DNA of 64,000 nt from an uncultured Formosa sp. (GTDB taxonomy: Bacteria; Bacteroidota; Bacteroidia; Flavobacteriales; Flavobacteriaceae): NCBI RefSeq assembly GCF_947500765.1, contig NZ_CANMTH010000001.1:558001-622000 (forward strand), written 5' to 3'. The notes beneath the pieces were generated by a model. It saw only the letters and a list, made by a program, of their open reading frames with translations. It did not search any database and was not told where the DNA came from. The number at the start of each line of letters is the position of its first letter. Positions within the stretch are counted from its first letter, which is position 1. Below are positions 17,957 through 25,872 of this stretch, in pieces. The position numbers and the translations under genes were made by a program.

Positions 17957-18784
17957 ATGGTAAAAACAGTTTCAATTCAAGGTATAAAGGGGTCATTCCA
18001 TCATATTGTTGCAAAAACATATTTTGATAGCGATGTGGAAATCGATGAATGTATGTCTTTCGATACGGTAGTCGATAACCTTATTAATAAAAAAAGTGAT
18101 GTAGCGGTAATGGCATTAGAGAATTCTATAGCGGGTTCAATTTTACCTAATTATGCATTGATTGATAAGTATAACCTTCATGTTATTGGGGAGTATTATT
18201 TAGATATTCAGCACAATTTAATGGCTTTTCCTGGTCAGACCATAGAAGGCATTAAAGAAGTACATTCTCACCCAATGGCTTTATTACAGTGTAAGGAATT
18301 TTTTAAAGATTATCCGCATATTAAACTTATTGAAGATAAGGATACTGCCGAAACTGCAGACCGTATCAATTCAAAAAAGTTACAAGGTGTTGCTGCTGTG
18401 GCTAGTAAAATTGCTGCCGAAATTTTTAATTTAGAAATTTTAGCAAAAAGTATACAAACCATAAAGGAAAATGAAACACGTTTTGTGATAGTAAAAACAC
18501 AGAATTCTGTTATTGATGAATGTGATATTAATAAAGCGTCTTTACGATTTGAGTTAGAACACAAACGCGGAAGTTTAGCAAGTGTATTAAATGTATTAAG
18601 TGATTGTAGAATGAGTTTAACAAAAATTCAATCACTACCAAAAATAGAAACGCCTTGGAAATATGCCTTTTTTGTAGATGTAACTTTTGTGAAATATAAA
18701 AATTTCGAAAAAGCAAAAGCCATTTTAAACATCATGGCAAAAGAATTTAAAGTACTTGGCGAATATAAAAATGCAAAATTATGA
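17957..18784 (+). CDS. pheA: Prephenate dehydratase
   Basis: A 275-residue monofunctional enzyme: a periplasmic-binding-like catalytic domain (to about 180) with ALENSIAGSI and the catalytic TRF motif (NETRFVI, about 174-180), then an ACT domain (about 193-275, GSLASVLNVL). The usual Phe-binding ESRP motif reads QSLP. It turns prephenate into phenylpyruvate. No chorismate mutase is fused; that activity is on the last gene of the operon. Expression appears to be governed by the leader peptide and terminator directly upstream. It overlaps the aminotransferase gene by 4 bases. Confidence 0.93.
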   Translation: MVKTVSIQGIKGSFHHIVAKTYFDSDVEIDECMSFDTVVDNLINKKSDVAVMALENSIAGSILPNYALIDKYNLHVIGEYYLDIQHNLMAFPGQTIEGIKEVHSHPMALLQCKEFFKDYPHIKLIEDKDTAETADRINSKKLQGVAAVASKIAAEIFNLEILAKSIQTIKENETRFVIVKTQNSVIDECDINKASLRFELEHKRGSLASVLNVLSDCRMSLTKIQSLPKIETPWKYAFFVDVTFVKYKNFEKAKAILNIMAKEFKVLGEYKNAKL

Positions 18785-19929
18785 TTACTGTAGCAAACAG
18801 GTTACAAACGGTAGAAGAATATTACTTTTCTAAAAAATTAAGAGAAGTAAATGCTTTAAAAGCGAGTGGGAAACCGATTATAAATCTAGGAATAGGAAGT
18901 CCAGATTTAATGCCACCACAACGTGTAGTAGAAGCTATCACGGAAAGTTTTAAACAACCAAATGTACACCAATATCAAAGTTATCAGGGCTTGCCAGAAT
19001 TACGTGAAGCAATGTGTGGTTTTTATAAATCACAATTTCATGTCGATGTAAATCCTGCGTCAGAAATTTTGCCTTTAATGGGAAGTAAAGAAGGTATTCT
19101 TCATATTTCTATGGCATTTTTAAATCCAGGCGATGAGGTTTTAATTCCTAATCCAGGATACCCAACCTATGCGTCGGTTACAAAATTAGTTGAAGCTTAT
19201 GCTGTAACTTACGATTTAGATGAAACTAATGGTTGGTTACCCAATTTAGCAGCTTTAGAACAAAGAGACTTAAGTAAAGTGAAATTGATGTGGATTAACT
19301 ATCCGCATATGCCAACAGGAGCAAATGCTACAGAAGAATTATATGAAGATTTGGTAGCTTTTGCAAAACGTAATCATATTTTAATTGTAAATGATAATCC
19401 GTATAGTTTTGTTTTAAACAACAACCCTAAAAGTATTTTAAGCGTTCCTGGAGCAAAAGACGTATGTGTAGAATTAAATTCGTTAAGTAAAACCTTTAAT
19501 ATGGCCGGTTGGCGTGTAGGTATGGTTTTAGGGAGTGCGGAACATATTAGTGCTATTCTAAAAGTGAAAAGTAATATGGATTCCGGAATGTTTTACGGTA
19601 TTCAGAAAGGTGCTATTGAAGCTTTAAAAAGTACAGGCGAATGGTTTGAAAATTTGAATATAGCTTATCAAAAACGACGTGAATTGGTCTGGCAACTTGC
19701 AGATTTATTGGGGTGTACCTACGATAAAACAACATCGGGATTGTTTGTGTGGTCTAAATTACCAGTAGGTGTAGATGCAGAAGCATTTATTGATAAAATA
19801 CTATATGATAAATCTATATTTATCACACCAGGAATCATTTTTGGAACTCAAGGGAAAGGATATATTCGCTTTTCATTATGCGCTTCAGAAGAAGATTTAC
19901 AAGAGTCTATTAATCGTATTAAAAACTAA
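18781..19929 (+). CDS. PLP-dependent aminotransferase of the aromatic operon
   Basis: A 382-residue fold-type I, class I/II aminotransferase. The PLP lysine is K237 in SLSKTFNMAGWR; the conserved NxPxxPTG loop reads NYPHMPTGA, with histidine and methionine in place of the usual two asparagines. Placed between pheA (4-base overlap) and tyrA (6-base gap), it most likely transaminates phenylpyruvate and hydroxyphenylpyruvate, or prephenate. Aspartate aminotransferase activity is also possible. Confidence 0.82.
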   Translation: MITVANRLQTVEEYYFSKKLREVNALKASGKPIINLGIGSPDLMPPQRVVEAITESFKQPNVHQYQSYQGLPELREAMCGFYKSQFHVDVNPASEILPLMGSKEGILHISMAFLNPGDEVLIPNPGYPTYASVTKLVEAYAVTYDLDETNGWLPNLAALEQRDLSKVKLMWINYPHMPTGANATEELYEDLVAFAKRNHILIVNDNPYSFVLNNNPKSILSVPGAKDVCVELNSLSKTFNMAGWRVGMVLGSAEHISAILKVKSNMDSGMFYGIQKGAIEALKSTGEWFENLNIAYQKRRELVWQLADLLGCTYDKTTSGLFVWSKLPVGVDAEAFIDKILYDKSIFITPGIIFGTQGKGYIRFSLCASEEDLQESINRIKN

Positions 19930-19935
19930 ATATTT

Positions 19936-20787
19936 ATGAACAACATTGTAGTAATAGGTATTGGTTTAATAGGAGGAAGTATTGTTAAGGACCTTAAAAA
20001 GGTTCATCCAGACACAAAAATAATAGGTGTAGATAAAAATGAAGATCATATTAATCAAGCTTTAGTTACTGGACTCATTGATGAGAAAGGAGACATAAAT
20101 GCTGTTAAGAATGCAGATCTTGTAATCTTATCAATCCCTGTAGATGTATCTGTAAATTTACTTCCAGAGATTTTAGATTTAGTTTCAGACGATACTTTAG
20201 TGATAGATGTGGGGTCAACAAAATTAGATATTTGTACTAAAGTTGAACACCACATTAACAGAAGAAATTATTTAGCATGTCACCCTATTGCAGGAACAGA
20301 GTTTTCTGGACCTGAAGCAGCGATTAACGATTTGTTTAAAAATAAAACAAACATTATTTGCGAAGTAGAGCAAACAGCATTTAAGCTTCAAGAACGTGCT
20401 TTAACGGTGTTTTCAGATTTAGGAATGCGTATTCGTTATATGAATCCAGAATCTCATGATAAACATATTGCTTATGTATCTCATTTGTCGCATATTAGCT
20501 CCTTTATGTTAGGAAAAACAGTTATAGATAAAGAACGTAATGAACGCGATATATTTGATATGGCAGGAAGTGGATTTGCTTCTACGGTGCGTTTGGCTAA
20601 GAGTTCACCAAATATGTGGACAGCCATTTTTAAACAAAACAAAACAAACGTAATAGAGACGTTAGACGAGTATATAAATAACCTTAATCAATTTAAAATT
20701 TTATTAGAACAGGATGACTTTGAGGCTATTTTTGATGAGATGAAAAATACAAATCGAATTAAAGATATTTTAAAAGGAATTGCTTAA
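19936..20787 (+). CDS. tyrA: Prephenate dehydrogenase
   Basis: A 283-residue NAD(P)-dependent enzyme with the Rossmann motif GIGLIGG (8-14), the conserved HPIAGTEFSGPEAA and YVSHLSHISSF. It oxidises prephenate to 4-hydroxyphenylpyruvate, the tyrosine branch. No ACT or chorismate mutase domain is fused. It lies between the aminotransferase and the DAHP synthase gene, and belongs to the attenuated operon. Confidence 0.93.
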   Translation: MNNIVVIGIGLIGGSIVKDLKKVHPDTKIIGVDKNEDHINQALVTGLIDEKGDINAVKNADLVILSIPVDVSVNLLPEILDLVSDDTLVIDVGSTKLDICTKVEHHINRRNYLACHPIAGTEFSGPEAAINDLFKNKTNIICEVEQTAFKLQERALTVFSDLGMRIRYMNPESHDKHIAYVSHLSHISSFMLGKTVIDKERNERDIFDMAGSGFASTVRLAKSSPNMWTAIFKQNKTNVIETLDEYINNLNQFKILLEQDDFEAIFDEMKNTNRIKDILKGIA

Positions 20788-20801
20788 ACAGTAGTAACAT
20801 T

Positions 20802-21884
20802 ATGGAAAACAAGAAAGAATTAAGAACCTGGTTAGACGATTTACAATTAGATCACCCTTTAGTAATTGCAGGTCCTTGTAGTGCAGAAACAGAAGAACAA
20901 GTATTAAAAATTGCACACGAGTTAAAAGATACCGATGTAAGTTATTTTAGAGCGGGAATTTGGAAACCAAGAACTAGACCAGGAATGTTTGAAGGTGTTG
21001 GTGCTTTAGGCTTAAAATGGTTACAACGTGTTAAGGCTGAAACCGGAATGAAAACAGCTACAGAAGTTGCAAATGCTGCACACGTAAAGTTAGCTTTAGA
21101 ACATGATGTAGATTTATTATGGATTGGAGCACGTTCTACGGTTAGTCCGTTTATTGTACAAGAAATTGCAGATGCTTTAGAAGGTACAGATAAAATTGTA
21201 TTGATAAAAAATCCAGTAAACCCAGATTTAGCATTGTGGCTTGGGGCAGTAGAGCGTTTGGCAACTGCAAATATCAAGAAATTAGGAGTTATTCATAGAG
21301 GGTTTTCAACTTACGAGAAAACAAAATATAGAAATAATCCAGAATGGCAATTAGCTATTGAATTACAATCTAAATTTCCTGATTTACCAATAATTAACGA
21401 TCCTTCTCATATTACAGGGAAACGTGATATGATTTTTGATGTATCTCAAAAAGCTTTAGATTTAAACTTTGATGGATTAATGATTGAAACACATTTCGAT
21501 CCTGAAAATGCTTGGAGTGATGCTGCTCAGCAAGTTACACCTTCTGTTTTAGTTCAGATTATGAAAGATCTTAAAATTAGAAAAGAGACAGATCAAGAAG
21601 CAGAATATAATAATGCATTAAATAATTTAAGAGCAAATATAGATGTAATTGATCATCAAATCATTGAGCTTTTAGGAAAACGTATGAATGTTGTAGATGG
21701 TATTGGGACTTTAAAACGTCAGAAAAACGTATCTATTTTACAAAGTAAACGTTGGAACGAGATTTTAGGAGCTATGGTTTTAGAAGGTCAAGATCATGGT
21801 TTAAGTGAAGAATTTATCTTAAAGATGTTTAAAGCGATTCACCAAGAATCTATCAATCATCAAGAAAAAATCATCAAGAAATAA
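20802..21884 (+). CDS. Bifunctional DAHP synthase/chorismate mutase
   Basis: A 360-residue fusion. Residues 1 to about 265 are a type I-beta DAHP synthase (AGPCSAE at 23-29, FRAGIWKPRTRPG, INDPSHITGKRD). Residues about 270-360 are an AroQ chorismate mutase (NLRANIDVIDHQIIELLGKR). The enzyme joins the first step of the shikimate pathway with the step that commits chorismate to Phe/Tyr, and so completes the operon: DAHP, prephenate, then both branches. In related fusions the mutase domain also mediates feedback inhibition by prephenate. Confidence 0.92.
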   Translation: MENKKELRTWLDDLQLDHPLVIAGPCSAETEEQVLKIAHELKDTDVSYFRAGIWKPRTRPGMFEGVGALGLKWLQRVKAETGMKTATEVANAAHVKLALEHDVDLLWIGARSTVSPFIVQEIADALEGTDKIVLIKNPVNPDLALWLGAVERLATANIKKLGVIHRGFSTYEKTKYRNNPEWQLAIELQSKFPDLPIINDPSHITGKRDMIFDVSQKALDLNFDGLMIETHFDPENAWSDAAQQVTPSVLVQIMKDLKIRKETDQEAEYNNALNNLRANIDVIDHQIIELLGKRMNVVDGIGTLKRQKNVSILQSKRWNEILGAMVLEGQDHGLSEEFILKMFKAIHQESINHQEKIIKK

Positions 21885-21894
21885 ATTTTATAAT

Positions 21895-21930
21895 AAAACA
21901 AAAGGCTCATATTTATGAGCCTTTTGTTTT
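21895..21930. terminator. Bidirectional terminator after the aromatic operon
   Basis: AAAACAAAAGGCTCAT, loop ATTT, ATGAGCCTTTTGTTTT: a 16-bp perfect stem with T-rich tails in both directions. It separates the aromatic operon from the convergent gene on the minus strand. Confidence 0.9.
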
Positions 21931-21932
21931 AT

Positions 21933-22382
21933 TTATTTTGTTCGTTTAAAGATATATCGGGTTATAAATATACCTTGGCCATCATTTGTTCCAGAATCAC
22001 TTTCTACAGCACTTGTAACAAAAGCTAATTCCCAGCCAGCTGCTGTCATAGTGTTTATTTTAGAACTCACTAAAACATCGTTTGATGCAATATTTTGAAA
22101 ACGAATACCTCCAATATTATAAAAATTTAGAAGTTTAGTTTCTTCATAATTTTTAACGCGTAAGTCACTTCTTTTAGATTTATTTCTGTTATTATCTTCT
22201 TCTGTTTGTTTTGTTGTATAATTTTCAAAGTCTCTTTCTTCTTCAGATGAAATTAGTCTTGATCTCCCTAGTCCATTAGGTACAATAGATTCTATAGAGG
22301 TAATTATTTTGTATTCTACTTGAGCATTAATTTCATTCAAGCCAATGAAAAACAGTGTGATAAAAAGTAGCTTTTTAATCAT
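21933..22382 (-). CDS. Secreted hypothetical protein, DUF4177-like
   Basis: A 149-residue protein with a signal peptide ending INAQ (about residue 21). The mature part has a charged, low-hydrophobic middle (EEERDFENYTTKQTEEDNNR) and a C-terminal MTAAGWELAFVTSAVE...FITRYIFKR, which resembles the GWEL pattern of DUF4177. Proteins of this kind are common in Bacteroidota and have no known function. It is a single gene that converges on the aromatic operon. Confidence 0.65.
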   Translation of the reverse strand: MIKKLLFITLFFIGLNEINAQVEYKIITSIESIVPNGLGRSRLISSEEERDFENYTTKQTEEDNNRNKSKRSDLRVKNYEETKLLNFYNIGGIRFQNIASNDVLVSSKINTMTAAGWELAFVTSAVESDSGTNDGQGIFITRYIFKRTK

Positions 22383-22452
22383 CTTAATGGGTTTTTAAAT
22401 TAAAAAAGCTAATATAAATATTCTGGTTAGACCTAAATTTATTTTTTTACTT

Positions 22453-22460
22453 TACTTTTG
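22453..22460 (+). promoter_or_regulatory. Candidate -7 element (TACTTTTG) of rsgA
   Basis: Perfect TAnnTTTG match ending 9 bases before the ATG at 22470. It overlaps the upstream in-frame TTG at 22458, which argues that translation begins at 22470. Confidence 0.55.
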
Positions 22461-22469
22461 ACGATAATT

Positions 22470-23420
22470 ATGACAGGAACAGTATATAAATCAACAGGAA
22501 GCTGGTACACCGTAAAATCACATACAGGTGATATTTACGACTGCCGAATAAAAGGTAAATTCAGACTTAAAGGTATTAAAAGTACCAACCCAATTGCTGT
22601 TGGAGACATAGTCGATTTTGAAGTAGAAACTCTTGATAATGTCACTACGGGAGTTATACACCATATTCACGATAGAAAGAATTATATTGTTCGTAAATCT
22701 GTAAATTTATCTAAGCAAACGCACATTATTGCAGCTAATATAGATCAGGTTTTTTTGTTAATTACCATTAATAATCCACCAACACTTACCAGTTTTATAG
22801 ATCGTTTTTTGGTTACTGCCGAAGCATATTCTATTAAAACAGTTTTACTTTTTAATAAGATTGATGTGTATGATGCGGATACGATTCTAGAAGTACGTTA
22901 TTTAGCTTCAATTTACAGAGCAATAGGTTACGAATGTATCGGTATTTCTGCCGAAACTGGTAAAAATATTGATAAAGTAAAAAATTTAATGCTAGGAAAA
23001 GTGAGCATGTTTGCTGGACATTCTGGGGTAGGAAAATCGACGTTAGTAAACGCCTTAGAGCCTACTTTAGATTTAAAGACAAAAGCCATTTCTAGTCAGC
23101 ATATGCAAGGGCAACATACAACAACTTTTGCCGAAATGTTCGACCTAAGTTTCGATGCCAGAATTATAGACACTCCAGGTATTAAAGGCTTTGGAGTTGT
23201 AGATATGGAAAAAGAAGAAATAGGAGATTATTTTCCTGAATTTTTCGCCTTAAAACAAGATTGTAAGTTTAATAATTGTCTCCATATTGAAGAGCCTAAA
23301 TGTGCTGTAAAAGCGGCTTTAGATCGTGATGAAATTGCTTTTTCACGTTACAGAAGTTACGTACAAATTATAGAAGGCGAAGACGAACATTATCGTACAG
23401 ATATTTGGGATAAAGACTAA
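22470..23420 (+). CDS. rsgA: Ribosome small-subunit GTPase RsgA
   Basis: A 316-residue circularly permuted GTPase: an N-terminal OB domain (to about 70), the G4 motif LFNKID before the G1 loop GHSGVGKST (183-191), G3 DTPG, and a zinc domain with C265, C270, H272 and C278. It helps late maturation of the 30S subunit. The frame can be extended to a TTG at 22458, but that lies in the -7 element, and homologues start with MTGTVYKSTGSWY, so 22470 is chosen. dtd follows after 12 bases. Confidence 0.93.
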   Translation: MTGTVYKSTGSWYTVKSHTGDIYDCRIKGKFRLKGIKSTNPIAVGDIVDFEVETLDNVTTGVIHHIHDRKNYIVRKSVNLSKQTHIIAANIDQVFLLITINNPPTLTSFIDRFLVTAEAYSIKTVLLFNKIDVYDADTILEVRYLASIYRAIGYECIGISAETGKNIDKVKNLMLGKVSMFAGHSGVGKSTLVNALEPTLDLKTKAISSQHMQGQHTTTFAEMFDLSFDARIIDTPGIKGFGVVDMEKEEIGDYFPEFFALKQDCKFNNCLHIEEPKCAVKAALDRDEIAFSRYRSYVQIIEGEDEHYRTDIWDKD

Positions 23421-23432
23421 GACCTTTTTTTT

Positions 23433-23885
23433 ATGAAAGTAGTCATTCAACGCGTATCAAAAGCAAGTGTAACTATTGAAGGAGAGTGTGTTGCTAAAAT
23501 ACAACAGGGGCTTTTAATTCTTTTAGGTATTGTAAACAATGATACTCAAGAAGACATTTTATGGTTGTCTAAAAAAATAGCAAATCTCCGTATTTTTGAA
23601 GATGAAAATGGTGTTATGAATACGTCTATTCTTGATGCAAAAGGAGAAGCTATAGTCGTTAGCCAGTTTACACTTCACGCAGCTACAAAAAAAGGAAATA
23701 GACCAAGTTATATTAAAGCCGCAAAACCGGATGTTTCTATCCCTTTATATAATGCATTTGTAACTCAATTAGAGAAAGATTTAGACAATAAGGTTCAAAC
23801 AGGAAGGTTTGGTGCGGATATGAAAGTTGAGCTCTTAAACGATGGCCCTGTAACTTTAATTATAGATACCAAGAATAAAGAGTAA
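23433..23885 (+). CDS. dtd: D-aminoacyl-tRNA deacylase
   Basis: A 150-residue DTD enzyme with the two active-site motifs SQFTLHA and NDGPVTLIIDTK and the N-terminal MKVVIQRVSKASV. It removes D-amino acids (and glycine wrongly attached to tRNA-Ala) from tRNA. It lies 12 bases behind rsgA, and both genes serve translation, so an operon is likely. Confidence 0.95.
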   Translation: MKVVIQRVSKASVTIEGECVAKIQQGLLILLGIVNNDTQEDILWLSKKIANLRIFEDENGVMNTSILDAKGEAIVVSQFTLHAATKKGNRPSYIKAAKPDVSIPLYNAFVTQLEKDLDNKVQTGRFGADMKVELLNDGPVTLIIDTKNKE

Positions 23886-23897
23886 TTGTTGAGTTTT

Positions 23898-23905
23898 TAA
23901 TTTTG
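23898..23905 (+). promoter_or_regulatory. Candidate -7 element (TAATTTTG) of the first DUF3857 gene
   Basis: Perfect TAnnTTTG match immediately followed by a 22-bp palindrome. No -33 TTG is found at the standard distance. Confidence 0.5.
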
Positions 23906-23927
23906 TTTAACATAAATTTATGTTAAA
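23906..23927. promoter_or_regulatory. Perfect 22-bp palindrome, likely operator
   Basis: TTTAACATAAA followed directly by its exact reverse complement TTTATGTTAAA. It abuts the -7 element and would cover the transcript start. It also contains the ATG at 23920, which is one reason to prefer the later start at 23950/23953. Such symmetry suggests binding by a dimeric regulator, whose identity is unknown. Confidence 0.55.
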
Positions 23928-23952
23928 TTTAGTGAGCCAACTTAACCTAATG

Positions 23953-25860
23953 ATGTATTTAAAATCCTATTTGGGTATATTTATTTTATGCCTAACAACG
24001 AACGTATTTGCCCAAACAAATTTTAGTTCTAATATTCTCGAAAAAGCAACTATTGGAAAGAATGCGAATGCATTAGTGAAAACTAATGAAGTAGAAATTC
24101 ACATTCAAGCTTACAATAAAATGCTTGTAAAATCTCATCGTACAGTAACTATTTATAACGAAACAGGCGACTCTAAAGGTCAGGCCTACGAGTATTATGA
24201 TGAGACAACTAAAATAAAAACATTAGAAGCTACAGTTTACAATGCCAAAGGCGAAAAGATTAAACGTTATAAAGAAAAAGATTTTCTGGATGTTGCTGCT
24301 GTAGATGGTATTTCTATCTATAATGATAATAGAGTAAAGTATTTAAAATATGCAGCTATAGATTACCCGTATACTATTGATTATATCTCTGAGGTAGAAC
24401 ATAAAATGACCGCATTTATTCCTAGTTGGTCTCCCTTAGAAGGGCATTATACAGGCGTAAAAAAATCCTCTTATCAAATTTTTAACGAAACAGATATTCC
24501 TTTAGCAGTTAAGGAAGAACATTTGGAAGATTATAATATCAAGAAAGTAGGAGATTACCATTATGTAGCAGAAGATTTATTAGCAATAAAACCCGAAGCT
24601 TTAAGTCCAGAATTTCATGCCTATGCACCACGTGTAAAAGTAGCAATGCAAACTTTCGATATGAAAGGAATACAAGGTGTAAACACCAGTTGGAATGATT
24701 TTGGAAAATGGATGTATAATAATTTATTAGTAGATACAAGAACACTTCCGGAATCTGTGAAAACTGAAATAAAGGCACTTACCAAAGATGCATCTTCAGA
24801 TATCGAGAAAGCTAAAATTGTGTACGAATATCTTCAAGTAAAAACGCGATATATAAGTGTTCAAGTGGGTATTGGCGGATGGAAACCTATGTTAGCAGAA
24901 GATGTGGATCGTTTAAGTTACGGCGATTGTAAAGGGCTTTCCAATTACACAAAAGCATTGTTAGATGTGGTTGGTGTGCCATCGTATTATGCCGTGATTT
25001 ATGGCGGAAAAAATATTAGAAATTTTGATCGTGAATTTTCAGCAACCGAAGGAAATCATGCTGTGTTAACCATTCCTAATGGAGACAATTACATTTGGCT
25101 AGAGTGTACAAGCCAAAAAACACCATTTGGTTACGTTGCTAACTTTACAGACGATAGAGATGCCTTAGTTATTACACCAGAAGGCGGTAAAATTATACAC
25201 ACTACAGTTTACGAAACCTCAGAGAATGTATTAGCAACATCTGCAGAAATCAATTTAAATTTAAAAGGAGGTTTTTCCAGTCAGGTAGAAATGAAATCTT
25301 ATGGTTCACAATACCGAGGTAGTGATGGTTTAGAAGAAGACCCTGAAAAAGACCAAAAACTAAGGTTTAAAAACATGTGGGATAATGTAAATGATTTGGT
25401 TGTAGAGTCATTTCAATTTACAAATGATAAAAACGAAGTCGTTTTTACAGAAAACGTAAAAGTATCGGCTAAATTGTATGCGTCAAAAACAGGAAATAGA
25501 TTGCTTCTAGTACCCAATATTTTTAATAAACTATCACATATTCCACCACGTTATTCTAAACGAACTATGTCTGTAGAAATAGATAGAGGTTTTTTAGATC
25601 AAGATGAGTATGTGTTTCATTTAGAAAAAGGGTTGCAAGTAGAAGCGTTACAACCTCCAATTTCAATTGAAACTAAATTTGGCTCTTATGCCATATCGAT
25701 AGAAGATTTAGGAGATGGAAAATTACGTTATAAACGAAAATTGAAACTTGAAAAAGGAACCTATCCTAAAGAAGATTATAAAGCCTATAGAGACTTCTGG
25801 GTTTCTATTTCAAAGTACGATAATTCTAAAGTTGTACTACAAACTAAAACGACTAACTAA
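23953..25860 (+). CDS. DUF3857/transglutaminase-like periplasmic protein
   Basis: About 635 residues with a signal peptide (YLKSYLGIFILCLTTNVFAQ). An N-terminal DUF3857 beta domain is followed by a transglutaminase-like core with a plausible catalytic triad: C326 (YGDCKG), H369 (NHAVL) and E384 (LECTSQ). The remainder is beta-rich. The frame opens at 23920, but that ATG lies in a palindrome, and the signal peptide fits a start at 23950 or 23953. Related proteins are common in Bacteroidota envelopes, where a peptidase or cross-linking role is suspected. The next gene is a degenerate paralogue. Confidence 0.8.
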   Translation: MYLKSYLGIFILCLTTNVFAQTNFSSNILEKATIGKNANALVKTNEVEIHIQAYNKMLVKSHRTVTIYNETGDSKGQAYEYYDETTKIKTLEATVYNAKGEKIKRYKEKDFLDVAAVDGISIYNDNRVKYLKYAAIDYPYTIDYISEVEHKMTAFIPSWSPLEGHYTGVKKSSYQIFNETDIPLAVKEEHLEDYNIKKVGDYHYVAEDLLAIKPEALSPEFHAYAPRVKVAMQTFDMKGIQGVNTSWNDFGKWMYNNLLVDTRTLPESVKTEIKALTKDASSDIEKAKIVYEYLQVKTRYISVQVGIGGWKPMLAEDVDRLSYGDCKGLSNYTKALLDVVGVPSYYAVIYGGKNIRNFDREFSATEGNHAVLTIPNGDNYIWLECTSQKTPFGYVANFTDDRDALVITPEGGKIIHTTVYETSENVLATSAEINLNLKGGFSSQVEMKSYGSQYRGSDGLEEDPEKDQKLRFKNMWDNVNDLVVESFQFTNDKNEVVFTENVKVSAKLYASKTGNRLLLVPNIFNKLSHIPPRYSKRTMSVEIDRGFLDQDEYVFHLEKGLQVEALQPPISIETKFGSYAISIEDLGDGKLRYKRKLKLEKGTYPKEDYKAYRDFWVSISKYDNSKVVLQTKTTN

Positions 25861-25872
25861 ATACTCAAATTA

